Origin: Chloroflexota bacterium | GTDB lineage: Bacteria; Chloroflexota; Anaerolineae; Anaerolineales; UBA4823 | NCBI GenBank assembly: GCA_029782365.1 | Contig: JAKOUW010000234.1 | Location: 58,361 to 122,360, forward strand | Length of the DNA: 64,000 nucleotides | Direction of reading: 5' to 3' | Shown: in pieces, positions 51,309 through 62,163 of the stretch | Layout: the number at the start of each line of letters is the position of its first letter | Position numbering within the stretch: the first letter of the stretch is position 1 | The notes under the pieces: model-generated | What the model was told of the DNA's origin: nothing | What the model saw: the letters and a program-made list of their open reading frames with translations, nothing else | Databases searched by the model: none | Program-made: the position numbers and the translations under genes

Positions 51309-51368
51309 GTGGATCTGGCAACCCTGATCGTTTGAGACCGCACGTGCGGTATTTCCGGAGGTAACCCA

Positions 51369-51638
51369 ATGTTTGATGATTTCCGCCAACAAGCAGCCGA
51401 TGACAGCGCTTTTGAGGAGGCGCCCCAGGAAGACGCGGCCAAGTCGGCCCGCAAGGCTCTGGCAAATATGACCCTCAGCCTGGGGAAATCGGCGGAGGAG
51501 GATGCGCCGGCCTCGGATCTGGTCTTCGGCCTGACCGGGCCGCAGCGCTTTGTGCTTTCGATCATGCTGCTGATGATGGTGACCATGCTCGGCATCCTGA
51601 TCCTGCTCGTCACCGGCAAAATCTATATTCCTCTTTAA
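51369..51638 (+). CDS. Small single-pass membrane protein
   Basis: 89 residues; GGAGGT precedes the ATG by eight bases. An acidic N-terminal half (residues 1-55, FDDFRQQAADDSAFEEAPQ) is followed by one hydrophobic helix, FVLSIMLLMMVTMLGILILL, and GKIYIPL. It ends with IYIPL, similar to the tail motif in the large secreted proteins, though this short case may be chance. No family recognised. It is followed by a hairpin and convergent gyrA. Confidence 0.65.
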   Translation: MFDDFRQQAADDSAFEEAPQEDAAKSARKALANMTLSLGKSAEEDAPASDLVFGLTGPQRFVLSIMLLMMVTMLGILILLVTGKIYIPL

Positions 51639-51652
51639 ATAAAGCGATCATA

Positions 51653-51674
51653 CCAAGGCAGGCGAATGCCTTGG
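51653..51674. terminator. Small hairpin between convergent genes
   Basis: CCAAGGCA (51653-51660) pairs with TGCCTTGG (51667-51674) around GGCGAA, flanked by a direct GCGATCA repeat. It lies between the small membrane protein and the end of gyrA and may serve both as terminator. Confidence 0.55.
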
Positions 51675-51679
51675 CGCGA

Positions 51680-54148
<2,469 letters not shown>

Positions 54149-54173
54149 ACGATTTTCCTGCATACAAAACTAA

Positions 54174-54206
54174 GCGCCTGCTGCGCAGGCGCGGAGGATA
54201 ATTATA
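54174..54206 (-). promoter_or_regulatory. gyrA -10 box and 5'-end hairpin
   Basis: On the minus strand TATAAT (54201-54206) is followed by a perfect 8-bp hairpin, GCGCCTGC (54174-54181) with GCAGGCGC (54185-54192), 26 bases before the ATG. A transcript starting near 54194 would carry the hairpin at its very 5' end. A second TATAAT on the plus strand (54232-54237) serves the divergent DUF6157 gene. Confidence 0.5.
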
Positions 54207-54254
54207 CCTGAGAAAGAGGGAATCATCTTGTTATAATTACCCAGGAGGCACTCT

Positions 54255-54662
54255 ATGTTCACCACCAATTACATCGAAACCTTCATCCAGGTTGCTGATG
54301 ATTGCCCCGTGGCGCAGGCCGAGATTCCTGCCTTGCGAAACGGGCAACGGACCGCAGCGCTCATTCAATTCGAAATGATCCGCGACCACGCCTATCAATT
54401 CACGTCTGACGATGTCATCTTCCAGGTGTATATCGAAAAGAACGCCGTTGACTCGCAGGATTTTGAAGCCGAGCGCGCCCGGTTCTTCAGCACAGGCCAA
54501 CCCTGCCTGCGCTCATCCCCGCTGGTGAAGCGTTATGGTTGGGGCATTCATAGCGATGCCCAGGGCAGGGTGGCTCTTTACGCCAGGGAGTCAGCTGAAT
54601 ACCAACAGTATTTGGCGAGAAGTGCCATCAAACACCTGAAAGGGATGAAATCCAGGCGCTGA
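54255..54662 (+). CDS. DUF6157 family protein
   Basis: 135 residues. The opening MFTTNYIETFIQVADDCPVAQAEIP and the later YQFTSDDVIFQVYIEKN plus LRSSPLVKRYGWGIHSDAQGRVAL match DUF6157, a small soluble family of unknown function. A CAGGAGG ribosome site lies before the ATG and TATAAT at 54232-54237 is the likely -10 box. It stands alone between divergent gyrA and the convergent GltD-like gene. Confidence 0.85.
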   Translation: MFTTNYIETFIQVADDCPVAQAEIPALRNGQRTAALIQFEMIRDHAYQFTSDDVIFQVYIEKNAVDSQDFEAERARFFSTGQPCLRSSPLVKRYGWGIHSDAQGRVALYARESAEYQQYLARSAIKHLKGMKSRR

Positions 54663-54691
54663 AAACTGCAAAAGCCGGCTGGCTGTCCGAG

Positions 54692-56131
54692 TTAATTTGA
54701 GCTGGTTTTCAAATACGCGTCGATCGAAGCGGCGGCTTTGCGCCCGGCGACCATGGCCGTGACCACCAGGCTGGGCCCGGTGACATCGTCGCCGCCGGCG
54801 AACACACCCGGCCGCGAGGTGAGGCCGTTGGCCGGATCGGCACTGATCAGGCCCCATTTATCCGTTTTCAGGTTGGGCGTGGTGTTCATGATCAGCGGGT
54901 CGGGCCAGTAGCCCAGGGCCAGCACGGCCGTATCGGCCTGCAGGATGAAGTTGGAGCCTTCTACCGGCACGGGTTTGCGCCGGCCTTTCTTATCGGGCTC
55001 GCCCAGCTCCATCTTGATGCACTCGATGGCAGACAGGCGCCCGTTTTCGCCGGCGATGAAGCGCACCGGTTGGGTGAGGAACATGTAGCGCGCCCCTTCC
55101 TGCATGGCGAGCTCGCGGTCATGCGCTCCGCCCGGCATTTCTTTCACCGTGCGGCGGTAGACGCAGGTCACTTCTTCGGCGCCCAGGCGCAGGGACGAGC
55201 GCAGGCAGTCGGAGGCGGTGTCTCCGCCGCCCACCACCACCACTTTCTTGCCGATCTCGGGCCGCTCTTTCAGGTCTGCGGGCTTCAGCTCTTCAGGCAG
55301 GTTGGCGCGAATCAGGTATTCGGTGGCCTTGTACACACCTGGCAGGTCTTCGCCGGGCACTTCCATCGGTGCGTCGATCTCGGAGCCGGTACCGATGAAC
55401 ACCGCGTCGAATTCATCCAGAAGCTGGTCGATGGTGCGGTCTTTGCCGATATAGGTGTTGAACACAAACTGCACGCCGGCGCGCTTGAAATCGTCCAGGC
55501 GGGCAAAAACCACCTCTTTGGGCAGCTTGAAGTTGGGGATGCCGTAGGTCAGCAGGCCGCCGCCGTCGGGCTTGGATTCGAAGATCGTCACAGCGTGCCC
55601 TTTGCGCAGCAGCTGCTCGGCGCAGCCCAGCCCGGCCGGCCCGGCGCCGATGATGGCCACTTTCTTGCCAGTCGGCGCGCCGGCGGGGATGTCGTAGCCT
55701 TCCGTTTTGCGCTGGTGTTCGATGGCAAAGGCTTCGAGAGCGCCGGTGAGCACGGGATCGTTTGATTTGTTCTGCGAGCACGAGCCCTGGCAGAGCTGTT
55801 CGTGGGGGCAAACGCGGCCGCACATTTCGGGCAGCGAGCTGGTTTCACGGTACAGAGCGGCGGCGGCGTTGAACTGGCCGTTTTCGATGTACCACATCGC
55901 CAGGGGAATGTCGTTATGGGTTGGGCAGGCCAGCATGCAGGGCGCTGGGTCCGGGCACTGCACGCAGCGCGCCGCTTCATACATCGCCTGTTCTGGCGTC
56001 ATCGGGATAACAGCATCGGAGAAGTCGCACACCCGTTCCGCAGCGGGGCGGGTCTGCACTTCCAACGAGGGGAGATAAGAGCGTGAGCGGCGGTCGAGGG
56101 CAAATTCGGCCCGGGAAATCACTAAATCCAT
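54692..56131 (-). CDS. gltD: GltD-like NAD(P)H oxidoreductase (glutamate synthase small subunit family)
   Basis: 479 residues from ATG 56131, preceded by AGGAGGAA; the frame is open to 56179 but carries no ribosome site. The N-terminal [4Fe-4S] domain has CVQCPDPAPCMLACP and MCGRVCPHEQLCQGSC. The FAD-binding motif is GAGPAGLGCAEQLL with the GIPNFKLPKEV loop, and the NAD(P) site is VVVVGGGDTASDCLR, followed by ADTAVLALG. This is the family of GltD, SudA/NfnB and related flavin electron-input subunits. No large subunit lies in the window, so the partner and the exact reaction are unresolved; gltD is used by similarity only. Confidence 0.85.
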   Translation of the reverse strand: MDLVISRAEFALDRRSRSYLPSLEVQTRPAAERVCDFSDAVIPMTPEQAMYEAARCVQCPDPAPCMLACPTHNDIPLAMWYIENGQFNAAAALYRETSSLPEMCGRVCPHEQLCQGSCSQNKSNDPVLTGALEAFAIEHQRKTEGYDIPAGAPTGKKVAIIGAGPAGLGCAEQLLRKGHAVTIFESKPDGGGLLTYGIPNFKLPKEVVFARLDDFKRAGVQFVFNTYIGKDRTIDQLLDEFDAVFIGTGSEIDAPMEVPGEDLPGVYKATEYLIRANLPEELKPADLKERPEIGKKVVVVGGGDTASDCLRSSLRLGAEEVTCVYRRTVKEMPGGAHDRELAMQEGARYMFLTQPVRFIAGENGRLSAIECIKMELGEPDKKGRRKPVPVEGSNFILQADTAVLALGYWPDPLIMNTTPNLKTDKWGLISADPANGLTSRPGVFAGGDDVTGPSLVVTAMVAGRKAAASIDAYLKTSSN

Positions 56132-56286
56132 AACCACTGTTCCTCCTGTGAAACCACTTAAATTTAACGGCATGGCCATTGGCGCGCCTGCACTGTTCCC
56201 ATCATACCCAAAATTCTCCGTTTGTTTCAGTCGCGGATGTCACCAAATCACATGACTTTTATCATATCTGGTTGGATTTAACGAAC

Positions 56287-56322
56287 AGCAGAGGGCAGGA
56301 GTGCCCTCTGCTATTCGTTTTT
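56287..56322. terminator. Terminator hairpin after the secreted hydrolase
   Basis: AGCAGAGGGCA (56287-56297) pairs perfectly with 56302-56312 around loop GGAG; outer bases extend it with one mismatch. TTTTT follows on the plus strand, while on the minus strand it lies just downstream of the hydrolase stop. Confidence 0.75.
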
Positions 56323-56338
56323 GAGAAAGTCAGCCCGT

Positions 56339-57691
56339 TTACTTTTCTTCAGCGCCAATCGGCAGTTCGGGACCCATCAGCTCGCGGTAGACGGTCAGCC
56401 CGTGCTCGGAGAGCAGGCCCTCGTAACCGACGGGAGATTGGCCTGTTGTGCTCTTATAGAGCATGCCCAGGCCGGCCATGATCTCGGCTTGGGTGAAGGC
56501 GCAGTGCCCGTAGCGGTCAATGACCAGGGGTTTGAAGTTGAAGCCCAGTCGCAAGCGGTTGACCTTGGCCTGGTACAGCGCCATGTGCGAGACCGGCACA
56601 ATCGGGTCGCCGGTAGTGTGCATGGCAACCATCGGCCGCCACAGCCAGCCGCTCGTTTCATACTTCAGCATATTCCACAAGGCTGTGGAGGAGGCGGTGT
56701 AGCGCATCACCAGGGCGTCCAGGTCAGAACCCAACAGGGCGCTGTAAGGGTAATTGCGGCGGGTATTGTCAAATGGATTTCCACTTAGCACCAGCCTGGC
56801 GTTTTCGGTGGCGTTGATGTTGTAATCCAGCACGCCGATCAGCGAAAGCGCCATTGTCCCGGGCACAGCCGCATCAGGTACCGGGCCGTAGGGCACGCCG
56901 GCGTTATCCAGCAGTTCTTTCGTCTCCGCCAGGGGCTTTGAAAGGGCGGTCAACACTTTATCCTCGAGTGGCATGTTGTACCAGGCCTGCACCAGGCTGT
57001 CGGGGATGTGCACGGCGTCGCCGCCGAACGGCAGCAGCAAATCGGGATAGTAGGCATCAAACATCGTGCGGAAGTCGCCCCAGTAGTTGACCTGCATGCG
57101 AAAATCGCCGATCGGCCCGCACAGCTCCAGCCCGGCGTTGTATTTTGCCGGGTAGCGCTCAAGCGAGAGAGTGGTGATCAACCCACCCTCCGAGACGCCC
57201 GCCAACACTACGTTGATCAGTGAGTAGCGGTATTGGCTGCGGATCTTCGCCACAGCCAGGTCGCGCACCAGCAGCAGATCTTTCACTGCATCCTGCACCA
57301 CCAGGCCGTTCGCCCGGTAGCTGGTCGCAGCGAAGTAGTAGCCCAGGTTCGTTACCAGGCTGGGCAGGAATACCGGCGTGACGCCATCGTCGCCCAGGAT
57401 GGACATTTGATCCCAGGGAATCTGCTTGGGCGGGAAATAGGGGTTGACATAGCCATGCGCGTAGACGATCAGCGTGACGATCAAAGGGTAGCCGCTCAGG
57501 GCGGGCGTGCAGATCAGAGTCTGTGAGCCGTTGGCATCGGCGCCCAGCGTGCAGTTGGGCGGCAGGGCGGGCATGTTCCAGGGTGGCTGCAGCACCAGGC
57601 TGGGCGCAGCGGCCTGTGCTCCGCCCTGGCTGAGCGGCAGTATGCCGGTTATCAAAATAATCACCATGGACAGCTTGATGAACTTGGACAT
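56339..57691 (-). CDS. Secreted alpha/beta hydrolase
   Basis: 450 residues from ATG 57691, preceded by AGGAGA; the longer open frame is not supported. Signal peptide of about residues 1-27 (KFIKLSMVIILITGILPLSQGGAQA). The hydrolase core shows VYAHGYVNPYFPP (oxyanion), nucleophile elbow AGVSEGGLITT, Asp in MHTTGDPIVPVSH and His in DRYGHCAFTQAE, so all three catalytic positions are plausible. It resembles secreted lipase/peptidase-type hydrolases of 400-450 residues, substrate unknown. A hairpin terminator follows. Confidence 0.85.
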   Translation of the reverse strand: MSKFIKLSMVIILITGILPLSQGGAQAAAPSLVLQPPWNMPALPPNCTLGADANGSQTLICTPALSGYPLIVTLIVYAHGYVNPYFPPKQIPWDQMSILGDDGVTPVFLPSLVTNLGYYFAATSYRANGLVVQDAVKDLLLVRDLAVAKIRSQYRYSLINVVLAGVSEGGLITTLSLERYPAKYNAGLELCGPIGDFRMQVNYWGDFRTMFDAYYPDLLLPFGGDAVHIPDSLVQAWYNMPLEDKVLTALSKPLAETKELLDNAGVPYGPVPDAAVPGTMALSLIGVLDYNINATENARLVLSGNPFDNTRRNYPYSALLGSDLDALVMRYTASSTALWNMLKYETSGWLWRPMVAMHTTGDPIVPVSHMALYQAKVNRLRLGFNFKPLVIDRYGHCAFTQAEIMAGLGMLYKSTTGQSPVGYEGLLSEHGLTVYRELMGPELPIGAEEK

Positions 57692-58111
57692 AAAGAGTCT
57701 CCTGTCTGGCAAACTGATCATTTGCATATTTGAACCTTCGGTTGAAAAGCTGTGATTCACCGGGCACGCCATTCGTCACCGCCAGCTTGCAAGCAGTGGT
57801 TCGATGAATTCATATCCTGCGGTTCCTGGCGCTCACCAGGTGAGTACAGAAATTGTATCTGGCCTGAGATGCAAACCTTTTCCAGCGGCGGGTTCCCCAT
57901 CCAAAGTAACCAACGGCAGCCGCGCCCGGCAGGCAGGCCTGAGATTTTTCCTGTTAAGATTGTCGCGCCGCGGTTGGCGGGTTGTCAAGCAGAGGCTTTG
58001 AAATAGGCTCGTGAAAATTCTCGACAACCATATTTTGCTATGCAAACGGCTTTTTTGATGTATAATTTATATGTTGTAAAAATATTGTACAGTTTTGGAG
58101 GAATTTTCGAC
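57692..58111. promoter_or_regulatory. Divergent intergenic region with efflux-operon promoter
   Basis: 420 bases between the secreted hydrolase and the HlyD/MacA gene. TATAAT at 58061-58066 is the likely -10 box of the efflux operon, and TTTGC-TAT-GCAAA (58034-58046) forms a small operator-like palindrome next to it. No reading frame or RNA is evident in the rest. Confidence 0.55.
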
Positions 58112-59500
58112 ATGAGACGGATCGTAATCGCAGTTATGGCGATCGCGGTTCTGGCAGTGGGCGGGTATCTTGGAGTGCGCTATTACCTGCAGGTGCAGCA
58201 AGCTCAAAACCTGGCTTCTTACCAGACTGCGACCGTCAGCCGGGGCAACCTGACCGCCACCGTGGGGGCAACGGGTGTGGTGCGCGCCAACCAATCTGTC
58301 GTGCTGGCCTGGCAGACCTCTGGCATTGTCGGCGCGAGCAGCGTCAAAGAAGGCGACCGGGTGAGCGCCGGGCAAACCCTGGCCTCCTTGAAACCGGACA
58401 GCCTGAGCCAGAACATCATCCTGGCCAAGAGCGACCTGTTGAACGCCCAAAAGAGCCTGGACGATTTGAAGCAGTCCAATGTCAACAAGACCAAAGCCTG
58501 GGAGGGTGTCTTGAACGCCCGGCAGGCGCAGGCGCAGGCCCAGCAGGCGCTGGAACAGTTCGACAAGAAGGACTATAAAGACAAGCTCGACCGGGCGCGC
58601 GAGGATCTGTCGCGCGCCAAGGACGATCTGAAAACGGCGCAGGACAACTTCGACAAATACAAAGACTATTCCGCTGACAACCAGACGCGCAAAGACGCTG
58701 AGCAGCGCCTGACAGATGCCCAACTGAATGTCAATGACAAGCAGCGCGCCCTCGACCTGCTGGGACTGCAAAAAGACCAGGCCCAGGCCGCCGCGGACAG
58801 CGCCGATGCCGCCCTGTCCGACGCCCAGCGCGCGTATGACCGCATCAAAGACGGGCCGAACGCCAACGATGTCGCCGTCCTGCAGGCGCGCATCGATGCC
58901 GCCCAATCTGCCCTCAAGCTGGCGCACCTCGACGCCCCCTTCGACGCCACGCTCACCAACGCCAGCACCCTGCCCAACGACCAGGTGGCGCCCGGCACGG
59001 TGGCCTTCCGCCTGGACGATTTGTCGCGCCTGCTGGTGGATGTGCGCGTCACCGAAGTGGATATTAACCGGGTCTCCATCGGCCAGAAGGCCACCCTGAA
59101 CTTCGACGCCATCCAGGGCAAAGACTACACCGGCGAGGTGGTTGAGGTCAACGGCAGCGGCAGCGCCACCCAGGGGGTGGTGGAATTCATCGTCACCGTC
59201 CAGCTCACCAACGCCGACGGCGATGTGCGCCCGGGCATGACTGCGGCCGTCAATATCGTGGTGGAAGAGCTGACCAATGTGCTGGTGGTACCCAACAAGG
59301 CGGTGCGCGTGGTCGATGGCCAGCGGGTGGTGTACGTGCTGGTCAACGGCGAGATGCAGCGCGCCGCTGTCACTCTGGGGTCTTCCTCGGATAACAACAG
59401 CGTGGTCACCGACGGCAGCCTGAAGGTGGGCGACACCATCGTGCTCAACCCGCCGCAGGTCTTTTCCACCAACGGGCCGCCGCCTTTCGTGCGGAGGTAA
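58112..59500 (+). CDS. MacA/HlyD-type membrane fusion protein
   Basis: 462 residues from ATG 58112, with TGGAGGA ahead. Residues 7-27 are the N-terminal membrane anchor. A biotinyl-lipoyl hairpin half at about 45-95 (TVGATGVVRANQSVVLAW) leads into a long coiled coil (about 100-270, rich in Gln/Ala/Asp/Lys, e.g. KKDYKDKLDRAREDLSRAKDDL). The other lipoyl half is LKLAHLDAPFDATLTNASTL, followed by beta-barrel (VTEVDINRVSIGQKATLNFDAI) and membrane-proximal domains. It is the periplasmic-type adaptor of a MacAB-like efflux pump; the ABC subunits follow at +2 and -4 bases. The usual tolC partner is not present. Confidence 0.9.
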   Translation: MRRIVIAVMAIAVLAVGGYLGVRYYLQVQQAQNLASYQTATVSRGNLTATVGATGVVRANQSVVLAWQTSGIVGASSVKEGDRVSAGQTLASLKPDSLSQNIILAKSDLLNAQKSLDDLKQSNVNKTKAWEGVLNARQAQAQAQQALEQFDKKDYKDKLDRAREDLSRAKDDLKTAQDNFDKYKDYSADNQTRKDAEQRLTDAQLNVNDKQRALDLLGLQKDQAQAAADSADAALSDAQRAYDRIKDGPNANDVAVLQARIDAAQSALKLAHLDAPFDATLTNASTLPNDQVAPGTVAFRLDDLSRLLVDVRVTEVDINRVSIGQKATLNFDAIQGKDYTGEVVEVNGSGSATQGVVEFIVTVQLTNADGDVRPGMTAAVNIVVEELTNVLVVPNKAVRVVDGQRVVYVLVNGEMQRAAVTLGSSSDNNSVVTDGSLKVGDTIVLNPPQVFSTNGPPPFVRR

Positions 59501-59502
59501 GC

Positions 59503-60195
59503 ATGGCCGACCTGGTCATTGAAGCGCGCAACCTGCGCAAGGTATACCGCATGGGGACGATGGAAGTCCATGCGTTGCGTGGCCTGACTACCAGCGTGAC
59601 GCGCGGCGAGGTGGTGGCCATCATGGGACCGTCGGGGTCGGGCAAATCCACCCTGATGAATATGATCGGCTGCCTGGATCGCCCAACCAGCGGTGAGTAT
59701 CTGCTGGATGGTGAGAGCATCGCCCACCTGAACGACGATCAGCTTGCCACCATCCGCAATCGTAAAGTCGGCTTTATTTTCCAGAGCTTCAACCTGCTCT
59801 CGCGCACCACAGCCATGGCCAACGTGGAGCTGCCCATGCGCTACGCCGGCGTGACAGCGCGCTCCCGCCGCGAGCGCGCCGCGGCCGCCCTGCAAGCCGT
59901 CGGCCTGAGCGACCGCATGTCGCACCGGCCAAACGAACTTTCCGGCGGCCAACAGCAGCGCGTGGCGATTGCGCGCGCCCTGGTGAACGACCCGGCCATC
60001 CTGCTGGCCGACGAACCGACCGGCAACCTGGACAGCAAGTCGGGCAAAGAAGTGCTGGAGCTGCTGCTCAACCTGAACAGGGAGCGCGGCACGACATTGG
60101 TGATTGTCACGCACGATCCGAAGGTGGCGGAGCGCACCCAGCGGGTGATCCGCATCAAGGATGGCGTGGTGGACGAAGAAGAAGGTAGCGTATGA
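59503..60195 (+). CDS. MacB/LolD-type ABC transporter ATP-binding protein
   Basis: 230 residues. Walker A is GPSGSGKST, signature LSGGQQQRVAIARAL, Walker B ILLADEPTGNLD and H-loop VIVTHDPKV. This is the MacB/LolD subclass serving FtsX-type permeases. It lies 2 bases after the membrane fusion protein and overlaps the permease by four bases. Together the three genes form a MacAB-like efflux or lipoprotein/peptide export unit powered by mechanotransmission. Confidence 0.95.
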   Translation: MADLVIEARNLRKVYRMGTMEVHALRGLTTSVTRGEVVAIMGPSGSGKSTLMNMIGCLDRPTSGEYLLDGESIAHLNDDQLATIRNRKVGFIFQSFNLLSRTTAMANVELPMRYAGVTARSRRERAAAALQAVGLSDRMSHRPNELSGGQQQRVAIARALVNDPAILLADEPTGNLDSKSGKEVLELLLNLNRERGTTLVIVTHDPKVAERTQRVIRIKDGVVDEEEGSV

Positions 60196-61418
60196 ACATC
60201 GGTGCAGCCATCATCGAAGCATTGGAAAGCCTGTCGCACAACAAACTGCGCTCTGGCCTGACGATCCTGGGGATCGTGATCGGCGTGGCGGCAGTCATCG
60301 CCATGGTTTCGGTGGGCCGCGGCGCCCAGGATACCATCACCGGCTCCATCCAGGGCATCGGCACGAACCTGCTGTTTGTCTTCCGCGGCGGCGCTGAGGA
60401 AGTGCGCAACCCGAAACCCATCACCCTGGACGACGCCCAGGCCATTGCCGACCCCTTGCAGGCGCCCTCGGTGACCGGCGTGGCGCCGGTTCTGCAGGGC
60501 AGCGCCAAGATCAACTTCGGCGGCCAATCCACCACCACCACCCTCAGCGGAGTGACGCCGGCTTACGGCGCGCTGCGCAACTACACTGTCTCAGAAGGCG
60601 AGTTCCTCAACGAGAGCCACATGCTGGGCAACGCCTCGGTGGCGGTGATCGGCCCGGACGTGGCCGACAAGCTGTTCGGGCGCAGAGAGGGGGTGACGGG
60701 AGAGATGATCCGCATCGAGGGCCAGCCGTTCCGCGTGATCGGCCTGCTGACCCCCAAGGGCGGCTCGGCTTTCTCCAACCAGGACAGCATCGTCCTGATC
60801 CCACTCAGCACGGCGCAGGAGCGCCTGCTGCGCCGCAGTCCATCCAATCGGGTGGACCTGCTGCTGGTGCAGGCGGGCAGCGCCGAGAGCGTTCTGCAGG
60901 CCTCGGACGAAGTGGCGCAGATCTTGCGCGCCCGCCACCGCACAGCGGTCGGGTTGGACGACTTCACCATCTTGAGCCAGCAGGATTTCATCGCCACCGC
61001 CAGCACCATCACCAACGTGCTGACCATTTTCCTGGGCGGCATCGCCGCCATCTCCCTGCTGGTGGGCGGCATCGGCATCATGAACATCATGCTGGTCTCA
61101 GTGACTGAGCGCACGCGCGAAATTGGCCTGCGCAAGGCGCTGGGCGCCCACAAGCGCGACATCCTGGTGCAGTTCCTGGCCGAGTCGTCGGTGCTCAGCC
61201 TGATCGGCGGGCTGATCGGCATTTTCCTGGGCTGGCTGATCGGAGTGGTGGTCGGGCGCATCGCGGCGGCCAACAACGCCGCCATCAACCCCACCATCGG
61301 CCTGGATATCGTGCTGCTGGCGACGCTCTTCTCCACGGCCGTCGGGCTGTTCTTCGGCCTGTACCCGGCCAACCGGGCGGCCAACCTGCAGCCGGTGGAA
61401 GCGCTGAGGTATGAGTAG
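60192..61418 (+). CDS. MacB-type FtsX-family ABC permease
   Basis: 408 residues: one N-terminal membrane helix (KLRSGLTILGIVIGVAAVIAMVSVG), a large MacB-type extracytoplasmic domain (about 45-270), and a C-terminal block of three membrane helices with GIMNIMLVSVTERTREIGLRKALGAHKRDIL, the FtsX-type signature. The ending NRAANLQPVEALRYE is typical. It shares an ATGA overlap with the ATPase gene, so the two are translated in concert. A weak hairpin follows (61434-61464). Confidence 0.95.
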   Translation: MNIGAAIIEALESLSHNKLRSGLTILGIVIGVAAVIAMVSVGRGAQDTITGSIQGIGTNLLFVFRGGAEEVRNPKPITLDDAQAIADPLQAPSVTGVAPVLQGSAKINFGGQSTTTTLSGVTPAYGALRNYTVSEGEFLNESHMLGNASVAVIGPDVADKLFGRREGVTGEMIRIEGQPFRVIGLLTPKGGSAFSNQDSIVLIPLSTAQERLLRRSPSNRVDLLLVQAGSAESVLQASDEVAQILRARHRTAVGLDDFTILSQQDFIATASTITNVLTIFLGGIAAISLLVGGIGIMNIMLVSVTERTREIGLRKALGAHKRDILVQFLAESSVLSLIGGLIGIFLGWLIGVVVGRIAAANNAAINPTIGLDIVLLATLFSTAVGLFFGLYPANRAANLQPVEALRYE

Positions 61419-61433
61419 GTATAGGAAAACTGC

Positions 61434-61467
61434 CCAGGAACTGCTCTTTTGAACAGCCTCCTGGTTT
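61434..61467 (+). terminator. Weak hairpin after the MacB-type operon
   Basis: CCAGGA (61434-61439) pairs with TCCTGG (61459-61464), with an inner CTG/CAG pair, then TTT. It is an imperfect stem, at the right place for an operon terminator. Confidence 0.4.
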
Positions 61468-61541
61468 AACAGATGGCCAGGTGCGAGAAAGGGCTGTCTA
61501 AAAAGGAAAGACGTGGGATAGCCCGATCACCACGGGTGGTG

Positions 61542-61570
61542 GTAGGGGCGGGTCTTAGACCCGCCCCTAC
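61542..61570. repeat. GTAGGGGCGGGTC palindrome, interspersed repeat type
   Basis: GTAGGGGCGGGTC (61542-61554) and its exact reverse complement (61558-61570) surround TTA. The translation VGAGLRPAPT seen across it is typical of a palindromic repeat found scattered in many bacterial genomes. The core AGGGGCGGG recurs in the dnaN hairpin at 42498-42524. Confidence 0.7.
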
Positions 61571-61640
61571 TGGCAGAACAATCAGTTTATCTGGTTTTTG
61601 GGCTGCCCCTATGAGCAGGCGGCTTTGGCAGGCTCGAGAG

Positions 61641-62150
61641 TTACAGAGTTTCCAATAATTCTTTGAAAAAACGCAGTGAACGCCGGGTCTCAAACCAGAA
61701 TCCAGCGTTGAAGAGCACAAAACCGAATAGAAACATCGCCAGGGGAATCCCTAAATCGCCTGTGGAGGCGCTGCCGTCCCAAAATGCCAGCAGCCCTGCG
61801 GCCAAAACCAGCAGTACCATGCTAAACCAGATCACCCCGAAGAGGTAAACGGCCGGATGCATCGCCAATGTCAGGCTGACCAGGCTGCCGGGACCCTCGG
61901 GCGTAACCCTGCCGGTGATGAAGGGTTGGAATGAATTCTGGTAGCTGATTATCCGGCTGATTTTGAACCGGTCGGGCTGTAAATCGCCTTCGTAGGATTT
62001 ACTGCTGTCAACGGCCGGCTGCCGGAAGAGCTCAGTCATTCTTTCTGCGAAGGTGCGCCGCGGGCGCACCTCGCCATCCAAGCGGTGGAACACTTCCTGC
62101 GGTGAGAGGGGCGAATACAGAGCGGCGCGCTGGTACGGGAAAATGTACAT
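61641..62150 (-). CDS. Two-helix membrane protein of unknown function
   Basis: 169 residues from ATG 62150, a start I prefer over the longer open frame (to 62243) because the extra residues overlap the lyase gene and are unlike protein. About residues 1-85 are soluble (YIFPYQRAALYSPLSPQEV, then LQPDRFKISRIISYQNSFQPFITG), and two hydrophobic helices follow at about 100-122 and 130-150 with a short basic tail. The first part might be a small binding domain. No family is recognised. It begins 14 bases after the end of the lyase gene on the same strand, so they may be co-transcribed. Confidence 0.65.
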   Translation of the reverse strand: MYIFPYQRAALYSPLSPQEVFHRLDGEVRPRRTFAERMTELFRQPAVDSSKSYEGDLQPDRFKISRIISYQNSFQPFITGRVTPEGPGSLVSLTLAMHPAVYLFGVIWFSMVLLVLAAGLLAFWDGSASTGDLGIPLAMFLFGFVLFNAGFWFETRRSLRFFKELLETL

Positions 62151-62163
62151 CGGCGGGCGGGTG

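Noticed and set aside
61466..61720. Open frame with VGAGLRPAPT on both strands
   Set aside because: The peptide comes from the translation of the GTAGGGGCGGGTC palindromic repeat; no ribosome site and no family resemblance.
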